59,137 nt of DNA from Nocardia aobensis NBRC 100429 (GTDB taxonomy: Bacteria; Actinomycetota; Actinomycetes; Mycobacteriales; Mycobacteriaceae). Position 1 is the stretch's first letter. The number at the start of each line of letters is the position of its first letter. Of the stretch, positions 8,129-15,809 are shown in pieces. Location of the stretch: positions 1 through 59,137 of the forward strand of contig NZ_BAFQ01000172.1 of assembly GCF_000308375.1 (NCBI RefSeq), in the 5' to 3' direction. The notes beneath the pieces were generated by a model. It made no database searches and was not told where the DNA came from. It saw only the letters and a program-made list of their open reading frames with translations. Both the position numbers and the translations under genes were made by a program.

Positions 8129-9249
8129 GCGGGCTGGGCGCCGTAGACGGCCTTGGACAGCGCTTCGAGCACATGCCCGGTTTCGGGTCCGAAGCTGAGC
8201 AGTACCGCATCGGACATGTCGACGATGCGATGGTTGCGTCCGGCCGGCGTCTGCGCGACACCGGGCACCTTCTCCAGGCCGTCGACGCCGCCGACCGATT
8301 TCAGCCCGTCCGACATCACCAGCAGCACGTCCGGTGCGGCGCTGATCATCGCCTCACTGGTGATGGTGGTGAACGGTTCGGTGAGTCCCGCCGCGGTTCC
8401 GGCGTCGACGCCGCCCAGCGCGGTCACCAGCGAATCGGCGCCCGAGCCGGGCCCGGCGAGCATGGTGATCGCGGTGCTGCGCAGATACACGAATCCGATC
8501 TTCAACGGCGGCTGGTGTTTCGGCACCGCGGCCGTGGCGGCGGTGATTTCGGCGTGGGTGCGGTCGGCCAGTTTCACCCCTTGGTCGTGGACGCCCAGCG
8601 CGTCGGCGACCGACCGGATCTGCGGGCCGACGCCGTCGATGGTGCGCTGCGGATCGAAGTAGACGACCGTGATGCCCAGCGCACGCAGCTGATCACGCAT
8701 GGTGGGGGTGGCGCTGGTGGTGTCGGTGAGGAAGACCGTGGGCCGTTGCGCGGCAACGGCTTCGATGTTGATGCTGCCGTTGCCGCCCGCGACGTTGGGC
8801 ACATCACGCACCGCGGGAAAGGACGCCGACGTCGACCGGCCCACCAGTTTCGACCCCAGACCCAGCGCCCACACGGTCTGGGCGAGGGTGCCGTAACGGT
8901 CGACGGCCACGATCCGCTCCGCGGAGGTGACGGTGACCTCGGCGCCGTCGAACGAGTGGACCGTGACCGGTAGCGCCGGTGCCGGTGCGGGGCCGATCGG
9001 CGTCGGATCCAGATTCGCGAGGGTCGCGGTGGCCGCCCCCTGCTGCCCGCCCGAGGTGCCGCTGCCGCCGCACGCGGTGGTGACTCCGACGAGCACGACC
9101 CCGAGCAGCGTGAACAACCACCGGGTACCGGCCATCCGCCACGCCCCCGGCTCGGTCGATGCCGAACGGTTCTGTGCGGTCGTCCCAGCCTTCTGCCCCG
9201 CCGGTGCGGCGGAGGCGGCGCGGGCCGAACGGACGTCGAGACACCTCAT
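8125..9249 (-). CDS. hmuT: Haem-binding lipoprotein of ABC importer
   Basis: A periplasmic-binding-protein-2 (BtuF-like) lipoprotein. A hydrophobic stretch LFTLLGVVLVGVTTAC ends in a lipobox Cys at about residue 54. The binding domain follows, with ERIVAVDRYGTLAQTVWALGL and FLTDTTSATPTMRDQLRALGITVVYFD. It should capture haem outside the membrane and deliver it to HmuUV. ATG 9249 is chosen (374 residues) because TAGGCT lies exactly 7 nt upstream on its strand and no SD is present, which is a leaderless pattern. This gives a 38-residue pre-signal extension. ATG 9135 (336 residues) would give a normal signal peptide and cannot be excluded. Confidence 0.88.
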   Translation of the reverse strand: MRCLDVRSARAASAAPAGQKAGTTAQNRSASTEPGAWRMAGTRWLFTLLGVVLVGVTTACGGSGTSGGQQGAATATLANLDPTPIGPAPAPALPVTVHSFDGAEVTVTSAERIVAVDRYGTLAQTVWALGLGSKLVGRSTSASFPAVRDVPNVAGGNGSINIEAVAAQRPTVFLTDTTSATPTMRDQLRALGITVVYFDPQRTIDGVGPQIRSVADALGVHDQGVKLADRTHAEITAATAAVPKHQPPLKIGFVYLRSTAITMLAGPGSGADSLVTALGGVDAGTAAGLTEPFTTITSEAMISAAPDVLLVMSDGLKSVGGVDGLEKVPGVAQTPAGRNHRIVDMSDAVLLSFGPETGHVLEALSKAVYGAQPA

Positions 9250-9250
9250 G

Positions 9251-9262
9251 TAGGCAAGCCTA
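9251..9262. promoter_or_regulatory. Iron-box-like dyad overlapping the hmuT -10 element
   Basis: TAGGC-AA-GCCTA is a dyad with perfect 5-bp arms, 1 bp upstream of ATG 9249. It matches the core of the DtxR/IdeR iron box (TTAGGnTAGnCTnnCCTAA-like). On the minus strand its left arm contains TAGGCT, which would serve as -10 for a leaderless hmuT transcript. An iron-loaded IdeR dimer here would block RNA polymerase (inference). The outer bases of the 19-bp consensus are only partly kept. Confidence 0.55.
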
Positions 9263-9322
9263 AGTGGTCGCGCGGACGGGTTGTCATCGCCCTGTCCCCG
9301 CACGTTCGCCCGGCTCGGCCGG

Positions 9323-10285
9323 TCAGATGCCGCTGACGTCGTCGAGGGCGGCCGCGATCGCGCGCGGAAGTTCCAGCGTTTCGGCGGCGAGCACGCCGGT
9401 GAGCTGGCCGATATCGCGTGCGCCCACGATCATCGACGCGACGCCGGGCCGGTCGCGCAGCCAGGCCGCCGCCACCGCGAGGGGTGAGGTGCCCAGTCCG
9501 TCGGCGGCGGTGACCACCGCGTCCACGACCCGGGTGGCGTGTTCGTCGAGACGTTCGCGGATCTCGGCGGCGGTCGCCTCGTCGGCGCCGCGCGAGTCGG
9601 CGGGCACGCCGTCGCGGTATTTGCCGGTGAGAATGCCACCGGCCAGCGGCGAGGCCGCGATCAATCCGACCCCGTGGTGTCCGGCTGCCGGCAGCAGTTC
9701 GCTTTCCGCGCCACGTGCCAGCAGCGAATAGGGCGACTGCGCGGCCACGATCGGGGCGGCCGAGGCCAGGGTGGCCAGCTGCCACGCGCTGAGGCCGCGC
9801 GCACCTGCGTAGCGCACCTTGCCCGAGCGCACGGCGTGGTCGAGGGTGGCCGCGATCTCGTCGAGCGGGGTGTGCCGATCCCAGGCCGCGACACTCCAGA
9901 TGTCGAGGTAGTCGGTGCCCAGTTCGGCGAGGGTGCGGTCGAGTTGACGCATCAGGGTGCGGCGTGAGGCGTCCACACTCCAGTGGATGCCCGCCACGGG
10001 CCCGCCGTCGGGGTCGGTGACACCGGGCACCGGCACCAGGCCCGCGCATCCGCTGATTACCAGGTCGTCGCGCGGCACCAGCTCACCCACGAGCTCGCCG
10101 AGCATGCGTTGGGCGGCTCCGCCCTGATATACCGGCGAGGTGTCGACCAGCGTTCCGCCGGCCTCCACGAAGGCCACCAGCTGCGCCGCCGCGTCCTCGG
10201 CATCGGTTTCCCGGCCCCAGGTGTGGGTGGCCAGCCCCATGCGCGATACCCGCAGGCCACTACGACCCACCGCCCGCTGTTCCAT
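9323..10285 (-). CDS. Aldo/keto reductase family protein with altered catalytic residues
   Basis: A 320-residue TIM-barrel protein aligned throughout with aldo/keto reductases. Asp48 and Tyr53 of the catalytic tetrad are present (VDTSPVYQGG). The usual Lys of the vaTKvg strand is Gly/Cys here (VISGCAG), and the usual His of the xxQxHxxD strand is replaced (DIWSVAAWD). It may therefore bind NADPH without classical carbonyl reduction, or use a changed mechanism. ATG 10285 follows a weak GGCGGTG ribosome site; the open frame further upstream is not supported. It lies between hmuT and the divergent phosphatase gene. Confidence 0.82.
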   Translation of the reverse strand: MEQRAVGRSGLRVSRMGLATHTWGRETDAEDAAAQLVAFVEAGGTLVDTSPVYQGGAAQRMLGELVGELVPRDDLVISGCAGLVPVPGVTDPDGGPVAGIHWSVDASRRTLMRQLDRTLAELGTDYLDIWSVAAWDRHTPLDEIAATLDHAVRSGKVRYAGARGLSAWQLATLASAAPIVAAQSPYSLLARGAESELLPAAGHHGVGLIAASPLAGGILTGKYRDGVPADSRGADEATAAEIRERLDEHATRVVDAVVTAADGLGTSPLAVAAAWLRDRPGVASMIVGARDIGQLTGVLAAETLELPRAIAAALDDVSGI

Positions 10286-10542
10286 CACCACACCGCCCCA
10301 GCTCTTGTCACAGTGTCCGAGCCTAGGGCCACAACCGGTCCCGGAAACGGATACCACTCCCGAACCGCCGGAAGATGCGAGGTGCACCACAGCGCCCGCC
10401 GGTGCGGGGAGCCCGGCCCGGATCCCGGACGCCGATTCCTCCGACAGCGAAACACGTTGCACACCAGCGTGTTCCGCATCGACGGGCGCTGCGTCCGAGG
10501 TCGCGGGCCGGTGACGGCGCGAGCTCGGCGGTGGTGATCGCC

Positions 10543-10548
10543 TAGTCT
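10543..10548 (+). promoter_or_regulatory. Leaderless -10 element (TAGTCT) of the phosphatase gene
   Basis: TAGTCT fits TANNNT and lies 6 nt before ATG 10555, which has no Shine-Dalgarno sequence. Transcription would begin at or next to the ATG. The 269-bp gap upstream otherwise holds only a weak AACACG/CGTGTT dyad. Confidence 0.45.
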
Positions 10549-10554
10549 GGTCCC

Positions 10555-11304
10555 ATGACGGTGATCCTGCTGCGGCACGGGGTGTCGACCTCCAACACCG
10601 CGCGCACGCTGGCCGGCCGCAGCCCGGGCGTCGAGCTCACCGAGCGCGGCACCGAGCAGGCACTGGCCGTGGCTGAACGCCTGGCACCGTTACCGATCGA
10701 GCACATCGCGCACTCCCCGCTGCTGCGCTGCACGCGCACGGTCTCGCCGCTGGCCGACAAACTCGGCCTCGAACCCGAACCCGACGAGCGCCTGCTCGAG
10801 GTCGATTACGGCGAGTGGACCGGCCGGCTGCTGTCGGAGCTGGTCAAGGAGCCGCTGTGGAAGGTCGTGCAGCAGCACGCCTCGGGTGCGGTGTTCCCCG
10901 GCGGTGAGGGCCTGGCCCAGGTGCAGTACCGGGCGGTGGCCGCGGTGCGCGCGATCGACGCCGAGCTGGCCGAACGCCACGGCCGCGACGTGCTGTGGGT
11001 GGCGTGCACGCACGGCGACGTGATCAAGTCGCTGCTGGCCGACGCGTTCGGTATCCATCTCGACGGTTTCCAGCGCATCGTGGTGGAACCGGCCTCGATC
11101 AGTGTCGTGCGCTACACCCCGGCCGCCCCCTACGTGTGGCGGGTCAACGACACCGGTTCGGACCTGTCGGCGCTGGCCGCGGTCGCGCAACCATCCGAGC
11201 AGCGCGCGGGGCCCGTCCCCGGCGGTGAGGTGGGCGCCGCGGCGCGGGCGGATAATGGGAATATTGCGGATCCCCCCGATTCGGGGAACGAGCGTAATCA
11301 GTGA
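10555..11304 (+). CDS. Histidine phosphatase family protein (MSMEG_4193-like)
   Basis: A 249-residue phosphoglycerate-mutase-like phosphatase. The RHG motif with the phospho-accepting His is at residues 7-9 (LLRHGVSTSN). The second Arg is in SPLLRCTRT, the acid in LEVDYGEWTG, and the second His in ACTHGDVI. It hydrolyses a phosphomonoester of unknown identity in the cytosol. The C-terminal 45 residues are polar and probably disordered. It heads a rightward set with the DUF3090 and SCO1664-like genes and then mshC. As far as I recall, this order is conserved in mycobacteria and streptomycetes. Confidence 0.9.
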   Translation: MTVILLRHGVSTSNTARTLAGRSPGVELTERGTEQALAVAERLAPLPIEHIAHSPLLRCTRTVSPLADKLGLEPEPDERLLEVDYGEWTGRLLSELVKEPLWKVVQQHASGAVFPGGEGLAQVQYRAVAAVRAIDAELAERHGRDVLWVACTHGDVIKSLLADAFGIHLDGFQRIVVEPASISVVRYTPAAPYVWRVNDTGSDLSALAAVAQPSEQRAGPVPGGEVGAAARADNGNIADPPDSGNERNQ

Positions 11305-11328
11305 TGCAGTCGGTTTCAGGAGGTGCAG

Positions 11329-11913
11329 ATGGCCCGAGCAATCCATGTGTTTCGCACCCCCGACCGTTTCGTCGCCGGAACCGTCGGTGAGCCAGGGGAT
11401 CGCGCCTTCTACCTACAGGCCGTGCAGGAACCCCGCGTGGTGAGCGTGCTGCTGGAGAAGCAGCAGGTGAAGGTGCTCGCCGACCGGATGGGCCTGCTCC
11501 TGGACGAGGTGGCCCGCCGGTTCGGCGCGACGGTGCCGCCGCAGGCCGAGGACGTCAACGACACGGCTCCGCTCCAGATGCCCATCGACACCGAATTCCG
11601 GGTCGGGACAATGGGTTTGGGCTGGGACGCCGACGCGGGGGCGGTGGTGGTGGAACTGCTGGCGATCACCGAGACCGAGGTCGACGAATCGGTGGTGCTC
11701 GACGACACCGAGGAGGGACCCGACGCGGTGCGGGTGTTCCTGACCCCGGAGCAGGCGCGCGAGTTCGCGTTGCGGTCGGCGAAGGTGATCGCGGCCGGGC
11801 GCCCGCCGTGCCCGCTGTGCGGGGAACCGCTTTCGCCCAAGGGCCACATGTGTGTGCGCACCAACGGTTACAAGCGCGGCGACATCTTCGGCGCGACCGA
11901 TCTGGAGGACTGA
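11329..11913 (+). CDS. DUF3090 family protein with C-terminal zinc-binding motif
   Basis: A 194-residue conserved actinobacterial protein (MARAIHVFRTPDRFVAGTVGEPG...). A mixed alpha/beta body is followed by a C-terminal CPLCGEPLSPKGHMC cluster, which looks like a zinc ribbon. The function is not established. ATG 11329 has AGGAGG at 11318-11323 with ideal spacing; GTG 11323 lies inside that site and is rejected. It ends 6 bp before the SCO1664-like start, so the two are surely co-translated and may act together. Confidence 0.88.
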   Translation: MARAIHVFRTPDRFVAGTVGEPGDRAFYLQAVQEPRVVSVLLEKQQVKVLADRMGLLLDEVARRFGATVPPQAEDVNDTAPLQMPIDTEFRVGTMGLGWDADAGAVVVELLAITETEVDESVVLDDTEEGPDAVRVFLTPEQAREFALRSAKVIAAGRPPCPLCGEPLSPKGHMCVRTNGYKRGDIFGATDLED

Positions 11914-11919
11914 GGACCG

Positions 11920-12762
11920 GTGACCACGCGCGCGGCGGCCGCAGACGAGGGCGCGGCCCGCGACGGCCTCTACAGCGGTGAACTATCGATCATCGGGCGG
12001 GTGACCACTGCCAGCAACCTGACCCTGGTTTGCGAGATCGACGCTCCGCCGGTCGACGGAGGCGGGGAACCGCTGCGGGTGGTCTACAAGCCGGTCCGCG
12101 GTGAGCGCCCGCTGTGGGATTTTCCCGACGGCACGCTGGCCGGACGTGAGGTGGCCTCGTATCTGGTGTCGGCCGCGCTGGGCTGGTCGGTGATTCCGGA
12201 GACGATCCTGCGGGAGGGACCGCTGGGCCCCGGCATGGTGCAGCGCTGGATCGAGACAGTCGACCCGGGTGAGTCGGCGCCGCAGCGCCTGGATCTGGTG
12301 GATCTGGTGCCCGCCGGTGCGGTGCCCGCCGGATTCCGCGAGGTGCTGCGGGCGGTGGACGGCACGGGTGCGCGGGTGTCGCTGGTCCATGCCGACGATC
12401 CGCGGCTGCGCCGGATGGCGGTGCTGGACGTGTTGCTCAACAACGCCGACCGCAAGGGCGGGCATGCCCTCGAAGGCGTGGACGGCGGCGTCTACGGTGT
12501 CGACCACGGCATCTGCCTGCACAGCGAACCGAAATTGCGTACGGTGCTGTGGGGCTGGGCGGGGGAACCGGTGGGGGAGGAACTGCTCGGCGATATCGCC
12601 GAATTCGCCGACCGTCTCTCGGGTCCCATCGGCGCGGCGCTGGCCGAGCACATCACCGACGACGAGATCGAGGCCCTCGAGGCGCGGGCGCGTGAGCTGC
12701 TGAACGATCCGGTGCTGCCGCAACCGATCAGCTCTCGCCCCATTCCCTGGCCGGCGTTCTGA
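11920..12762 (+). CDS. SCO1664 family protein, PI3/4-kinase-like fold
   Basis: A 280-residue protein with kinase-type landmarks. Lys57 lies in VVYKPVRGERPLWDFP, Asp170 in AVLDVLLNNADRKGGH, and the DFG-like DHG is at 195-197. This arrangement resembles phosphatidylinositol 3/4-kinase-like and HipA-like enzymes, so ATP-dependent phosphorylation of a small molecule or protein is plausible but unproven for this family. The GTG at 11920 follows GGAGG 11 bp upstream, inside the end of the previous gene. It stands between a phosphatase and mshC, an inositol-pathway gene. Confidence 0.85.
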   Translation: MTTRAAAADEGAARDGLYSGELSIIGRVTTASNLTLVCEIDAPPVDGGGEPLRVVYKPVRGERPLWDFPDGTLAGREVASYLVSAALGWSVIPETILREGPLGPGMVQRWIETVDPGESAPQRLDLVDLVPAGAVPAGFREVLRAVDGTGARVSLVHADDPRLRRMAVLDVLLNNADRKGGHALEGVDGGVYGVDHGICLHSEPKLRTVLWGWAGEPVGEELLGDIAEFADRLSGPIGAALAEHITDDEIEALEARARELLNDPVLPQPISSRPIPWPAF

Positions 12763-12939
12763 TCCGCGGCGGCTCCGGTCGCGTCGATCCGCCGACGTGC
12801 GGGCCGCATTCGGTGCGCGCGGCGCGCAACGGTTGACTTCGCCGGATCGGCCGCCTCGGCCGAGGTCGGATGTGGTGGCGAATACCCCGCGACGGGCCCG
12901 GTAGGCGGGGTCGGCGGGCGAGGCGCCCGCGCGGACCCT

Positions 12940-12945
12940 TACCCT
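12940..12945 (+). promoter_or_regulatory. Leaderless -10 element (TACCCT) of mshC
   Basis: TACCCT matches TANNNT and lies 6 nt before ATG 12952. No ribosome-binding site is visible. This suggests mshC has its own leaderless promoter in the 189-bp gap after the SCO1664-like gene, as well as possible read-through. Confidence 0.45.
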
Positions 12946-12951
12946 CGAATC

Positions 12952-14190
12952 ATGCAGTCCTGGTCCGAAATCTCCGTTCCCGCCGTCCCCGGATCCGGAC
13001 CGCCGTTGCGGTTGTTCGATACCGCCGACCGGCAGGTGCGCCCGGTCTCGCCCGGAGCGACCGCCACCATGTACGTCTGCGGCATCACACCCTACGACGC
13101 CACGCATCTCGGGCATGCGGCGACCTATCTGGCCTTCGATCTGGTCAACCGGATCCTGCGCGACGGTGGCCACGAGGTGCACTACGTGCAGAACATCACC
13201 GACGTCGACGATCCGCTGTTCGAGCGGGCCGAACGCGACGGGGTGGACTGGCGCGAACTCGGCACCGGCGAGATCGAGTTGTTCCGCGAGGATATGGCGC
13301 AGCTGCGGGTGCTGCCGCCGCGCGATTACATCGGCGCGATCGAATCGGTCGGCGAGGTGGTGGAGCTGGTGGACAAGCTGCTGGCCGCCGGGGCGGCGTA
13401 TGTGGTCGACGACGCCGAATACCGCGACATCTACTTCCGCCACGACGCCACCGAACAGTTCGGCTACGAGTCCGGCTACGACCGGTCCACGATGGAGCGG
13501 CTGTTCGCCGAACGCGGCGGCGATCCGGAGCGCCCGGGTAAACGCGACCCGATCGACGCGCTGCTGTGGCGGGCGGCGCGGCCGGGTGAGCCGTCGTGGC
13601 CGGCACCGTTCGGCGAAGGCCGCCCGGGCTGGCACATCGAGTGTGCGGCGATCGCGTTGAACCGGCTCGGCCCCGAATTCGACATTCAGGGCGGCGGCAG
13701 CGATCTGATCTATCCGCATCACGAGTATTCGGCCGCGCACGCCGAGGCGCTGGTGTCGCATCGCCGCTTCGCCCGCCACTACGTGCATGCCGGGCTGATC
13801 GGCCTGGACGGCGAGAAGATGTCCAAGTCGCGGGGCAATCTGGTGTTCGTGTCGAAGTTGCGGCGCGCCGGCGTGGATCCGTCCGCGATCCGGCTGGGCC
13901 TGTTCGCCGACCACTACCGCACCGATCGGCAGTGGTCGGATGCCGTGCTGGAGCAGGCGCAGCAGCGGCTCGCGCGCTGGCGGCAGGCGGCGGCGCTGGA
14001 GTCGGGTCCGGCGGCCGAGGAGACGGTCGCGCGGTTGCGTCAGCATCTGGCCGACGATCTGGACACCCCGAAAGCACTTGCCGCCGTGGACAGCTGGGTG
14101 CAGCAGGCGCTGGAGTACGGCGGTCCGGACACCGCGGCGCCGGGACTGGTCAGCACGGCGGTCGACGCACTGCTGGGCATCACCCTCTGA
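12952..14190 (+). CDS. mshC: Mycothiol ligase: cysteine--GlcN-Ins ligase
   Basis: A 412-residue class I aminoacyl-tRNA-synthetase-like enzyme that joins cysteine to 1D-myo-inosityl-2-amino-2-deoxy-alpha-D-glucopyranoside using ATP, the third dedicated step of mycothiol synthesis. HLGH (52-55) and KMSKS (289-293) form the adenylation signatures. Cys43, Cys231 and His256 sit where MshC binds its catalytic zinc. The length and the FDIQGGGSDLIYPHHEYS block distinguish it from CysS, which is longer and has a tRNA-binding tail. Mycothiol is the main low-molecular-weight thiol of actinobacteria, which supports the taxonomic reading. Confidence 0.95.
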   Translation: MQSWSEISVPAVPGSGPPLRLFDTADRQVRPVSPGATATMYVCGITPYDATHLGHAATYLAFDLVNRILRDGGHEVHYVQNITDVDDPLFERAERDGVDWRELGTGEIELFREDMAQLRVLPPRDYIGAIESVGEVVELVDKLLAAGAAYVVDDAEYRDIYFRHDATEQFGYESGYDRSTMERLFAERGGDPERPGKRDPIDALLWRAARPGEPSWPAPFGEGRPGWHIECAAIALNRLGPEFDIQGGGSDLIYPHHEYSAAHAEALVSHRRFARHYVHAGLIGLDGEKMSKSRGNLVFVSKLRRAGVDPSAIRLGLFADHYRTDRQWSDAVLEQAQQRLARWRQAAALESGPAAEETVARLRQHLADDLDTPKALAAVDSWVQQALEYGGPDTAAPGLVSTAVDALLGITL

Positions 14191-14354
14191 GCATCGGGTG
14201 ACCGCCTGAGCACAGAGTGCGCGGTGCACCGGCTGCATGTTCGCAGTGAATGCAGGTGCAAGCCAACGCAACTGCGGGCCGGATAGCCGATCCGCGGGTG
14301 TCGCACCTGCGGATCAGCCGAATGCGCCCGCTGCCGTCCGAAGAGAACGGCATC

Positions 14355-14380
14355 CCCTGTGCCCGTGGCCGGGCACAGGG
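14355..14380. terminator. Strong GC hairpin between convergent genes
   Basis: CCCTGTGCCC (14355-14364) pairs perfectly with GGGCACAGGG (14371-14380) around a 6-base loop. It lies between the ends of rightward mshC and the leftward small membrane gene. There is no T-tract, as is usual in high-GC actinobacteria, so it would act as a bidirectional L-shaped terminator. An 8-bp GCAGGTGC/GCACCTGC pair (14252-14259, 14303-14310) lies just before it. Confidence 0.6.
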
Positions 14381-14399
14381 TGCGAGCCGGCTCGGCCGT

Positions 14400-14711
14400 T
14401 CAGGCGCGACGGTCGGCGAGAACCCACGAGGTGATCGCCACCGCGCCGGAGACCACCGCCACCGACGGCCACGCGCCGATCTTCTTGGCCAGCGGATGCG
14501 AGGCGCCCATGGCGCCCACCGAGAGCCCGGTCAGCGCGGCCGCCCCGGGAGTGCCCACCGCCGCACGCCAGCGCGGGACCGCGGCCGCGGTAGCCGCGGC
14601 GAAAACCACCCCGCCGAGTTGCCGCTGCTCGGTCGCCTGCGCGAGCGCGAAACCGCCGAGCAGCCCACCGGCGGCCAACGCCGCCGTCGGCACCGAAGAA
14701 ATTCCGGCCAT
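14400..14711 (-). CDS. Small membrane protein, function unknown
   Basis: A 103-residue hydrophobic protein with three or four short helices rich in Ala and Gly (TAALAAGGLLGGFALAQ, GTPGAAALTGLSVGAMG, WPSVAVVSGAVAITSWVLADRRA). ATG 14711 has GGAGG about 9 nt upstream. No family is recognised. The intact start and the hairpin just beyond its stop support a real gene. Confidence 0.65.
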   Translation of the reverse strand: MAGISSVPTAALAAGGLLGGFALAQATEQRQLGGVVFAAATAAAVPRWRAAVGTPGAAALTGLSVGAMGASHPLAKKIGAWPSVAVVSGAVAITSWVLADRRA

Positions 14712-14859
14712 ACTCACAAACCTCCACCACACATCAACCCGAATCGGGACAGCGGCCGGACGAATGCACCGCAGGGCGCGAATCCGGCCACGCCCCATTG
14801 TTCACCGCGCCGCGATGCCGGCTCGAAGCAGCCGATGCATGCCCAGGCAGTAGCAGCGC

Positions 14860-15342
14860 TCAGGCGGCCGCGGCGGCGCGGGCGTAGGTGTCGGCCAGTG
14901 CGGGCCAGCCACCCGGGGAGCTGACCGCATCGCGCATGGATTCCCAGCCCTCGCCGTGGTTGCCGAAGTCGCCGTGGACCAGGGTGACGGCGGTGTGGGT
15001 GGCGTCGACGGGGGTGAAGGTGACATCGACGCGGCTGGTCAGCGCCGGGTCGGGCTGGTATTTCCAGTCCAGGGAGATGTCCCAGGAGAAGGCGAAGTGG
15101 CCGGGACGGTCCCAGACGAGGACACGGCCCCACGGGCATTCGGTGCCGTCGGCCTCGCGGCCGAACAGCCGTCCGCCGACGCGGGGTTCGACCACCACTT
15201 CCGCCAGCGGCCCCGCGCCGATGTGATGTTCACGAGGCCACCAGCTGTCCATGCCGGTGGTGAAGACGTCGAAGGCGGTGTCGATCGGCGCCTCGACGGT
15301 GAGTTCGACGCGGACCTGGGTGTCGCTGGTTTGCTGTGTCAT
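14860..15342 (-). CDS. SRPBCC/AHSA1-type protein
   Basis: A 160-residue helix-grip protein (VRVELTVEAPIDTAFDVFTTGMDSWWP..., then GRVLVWDRPGHFAFSWDI) of the AHSA1-like group. The fold encloses a hydrophobic pocket for a ligand. The start ATG overlaps the ArsR stop as ATGA. Adjacent ArsR plus AHSA1 pairs are very common in actinobacteria, and the SRPBCC protein is thought to be the effector of the unit. No enzymatic residues can be assigned. Confidence 0.87.
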   Translation of the reverse strand: MTQQTSDTQVRVELTVEAPIDTAFDVFTTGMDSWWPREHHIGAGPLAEVVVEPRVGGRLFGREADGTECPWGRVLVWDRPGHFAFSWDISLDWKYQPDPALTSRVDVTFTPVDATHTAVTLVHGDFGNHGEGWESMRDAVSSPGGWPALADTYARAAAAA

Positions 15343-15710
15343 GGCTTCTCCTCGGATGTGGTTGTGCCGCTGAGCGTTTCGGCCGAAATCGGCTGCCCGG
15401 CGCGTGCCGCCGCCTCGGCCCGGTCGCGGAACGACGACATCGCCGTGGTCCAGAACCGGGTGAAGTAGCCGCGCAGTGCGTCGATGCCGTTCGGGTCGAG
15501 CCGGTAGATCCGGCGGGTGCCGATCGCCTCGTCGAGGACCAGCCCCGCCTGTTTGAGCACCTTCAGGTGCTGGGAGACCGCCGGACGGCTGACCGGGAGT
15601 TCGGCGGCCAGCTCGCCGACCGCGCAGGGTCCACGCCCGAGTCGTTCGAAGATCGCTCGCCGGGTCGGGTCCCCGAGAGCGTCGAGCGCACCATCTTCGT
15701 AAGTCCCCAC
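15339..15710 (-). CDS. ArsR family transcriptional repressor
   Basis: A 123-residue winged-helix protein with DALGDPTRRAIFERLGRGPCAVGELAAELPVSRPAVSQHLKVLKQAGLV, the classic ArsR/SdpR-like helix-turn-helix. No metal-binding Cys pair of the ELCVCDL type is present, so an organic ligand or partner protein is more likely than arsenic. The GTG at 15710 has no SD. TACACT lies 8 nt upstream on its strand, inside a perfect palindrome, so the gene is probably leaderless and autorepressed. Confidence 0.87.
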   Translation of the reverse strand: MGTYEDGALDALGDPTRRAIFERLGRGPCAVGELAAELPVSRPAVSQHLKVLKQAGLVLDEAIGTRRIYRLDPNGIDALRGYFTRFWTTAMSSFRDRAEAAARAGQPISAETLSGTTTSEEKP

Positions 15711-15714
15711 GCAC

Positions 15715-15732
15715 CGTAAGTGTAGACTTACG
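15715..15732. promoter_or_regulatory. Perfect dyad: probable ArsR operator
   Basis: CGTAAGT-GTAG-ACTTACG is a perfect 7-bp inverted repeat starting 5 bp upstream of the ArsR GTG and covering its -10 candidate. It also lies 20 bp upstream of the -35 of the rightward fusion gene, so one repressor could control both directions. A further TTACGTAA palindrome overlaps its right arm (15728-15735). Confidence 0.6.
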
Positions 15733-15751
15733 TAATGCAGATCACAAGTCT

Positions 15752-15780
15752 TTGACGCCTCGAAAGAGCGGGTGATTAAT
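15752..15780 (+). promoter_or_regulatory. Consensus-like promoter of the fusion gene
   Basis: TTGACG (15752-15757), a 17-bp spacer, then ATTAAT (15775-15780). Transcription would start near 15787, and AAGGAGG (15797-15803) sits 6 bp before GTG 15810. This is the most housekeeping-like promoter seen in the window. Confidence 0.6.
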
Positions 15781-15809
15781 TGTCTCGAGACGCAACAAGG
15801 AGGTTGTCG

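Noticed and set aside
11983..14271. Long open frame on the minus strand opposite the SCO1664-like gene and mshC
   Set aside because: It is Arg/His/Gln-rich with no domain, and both sense-strand genes are strongly supported.
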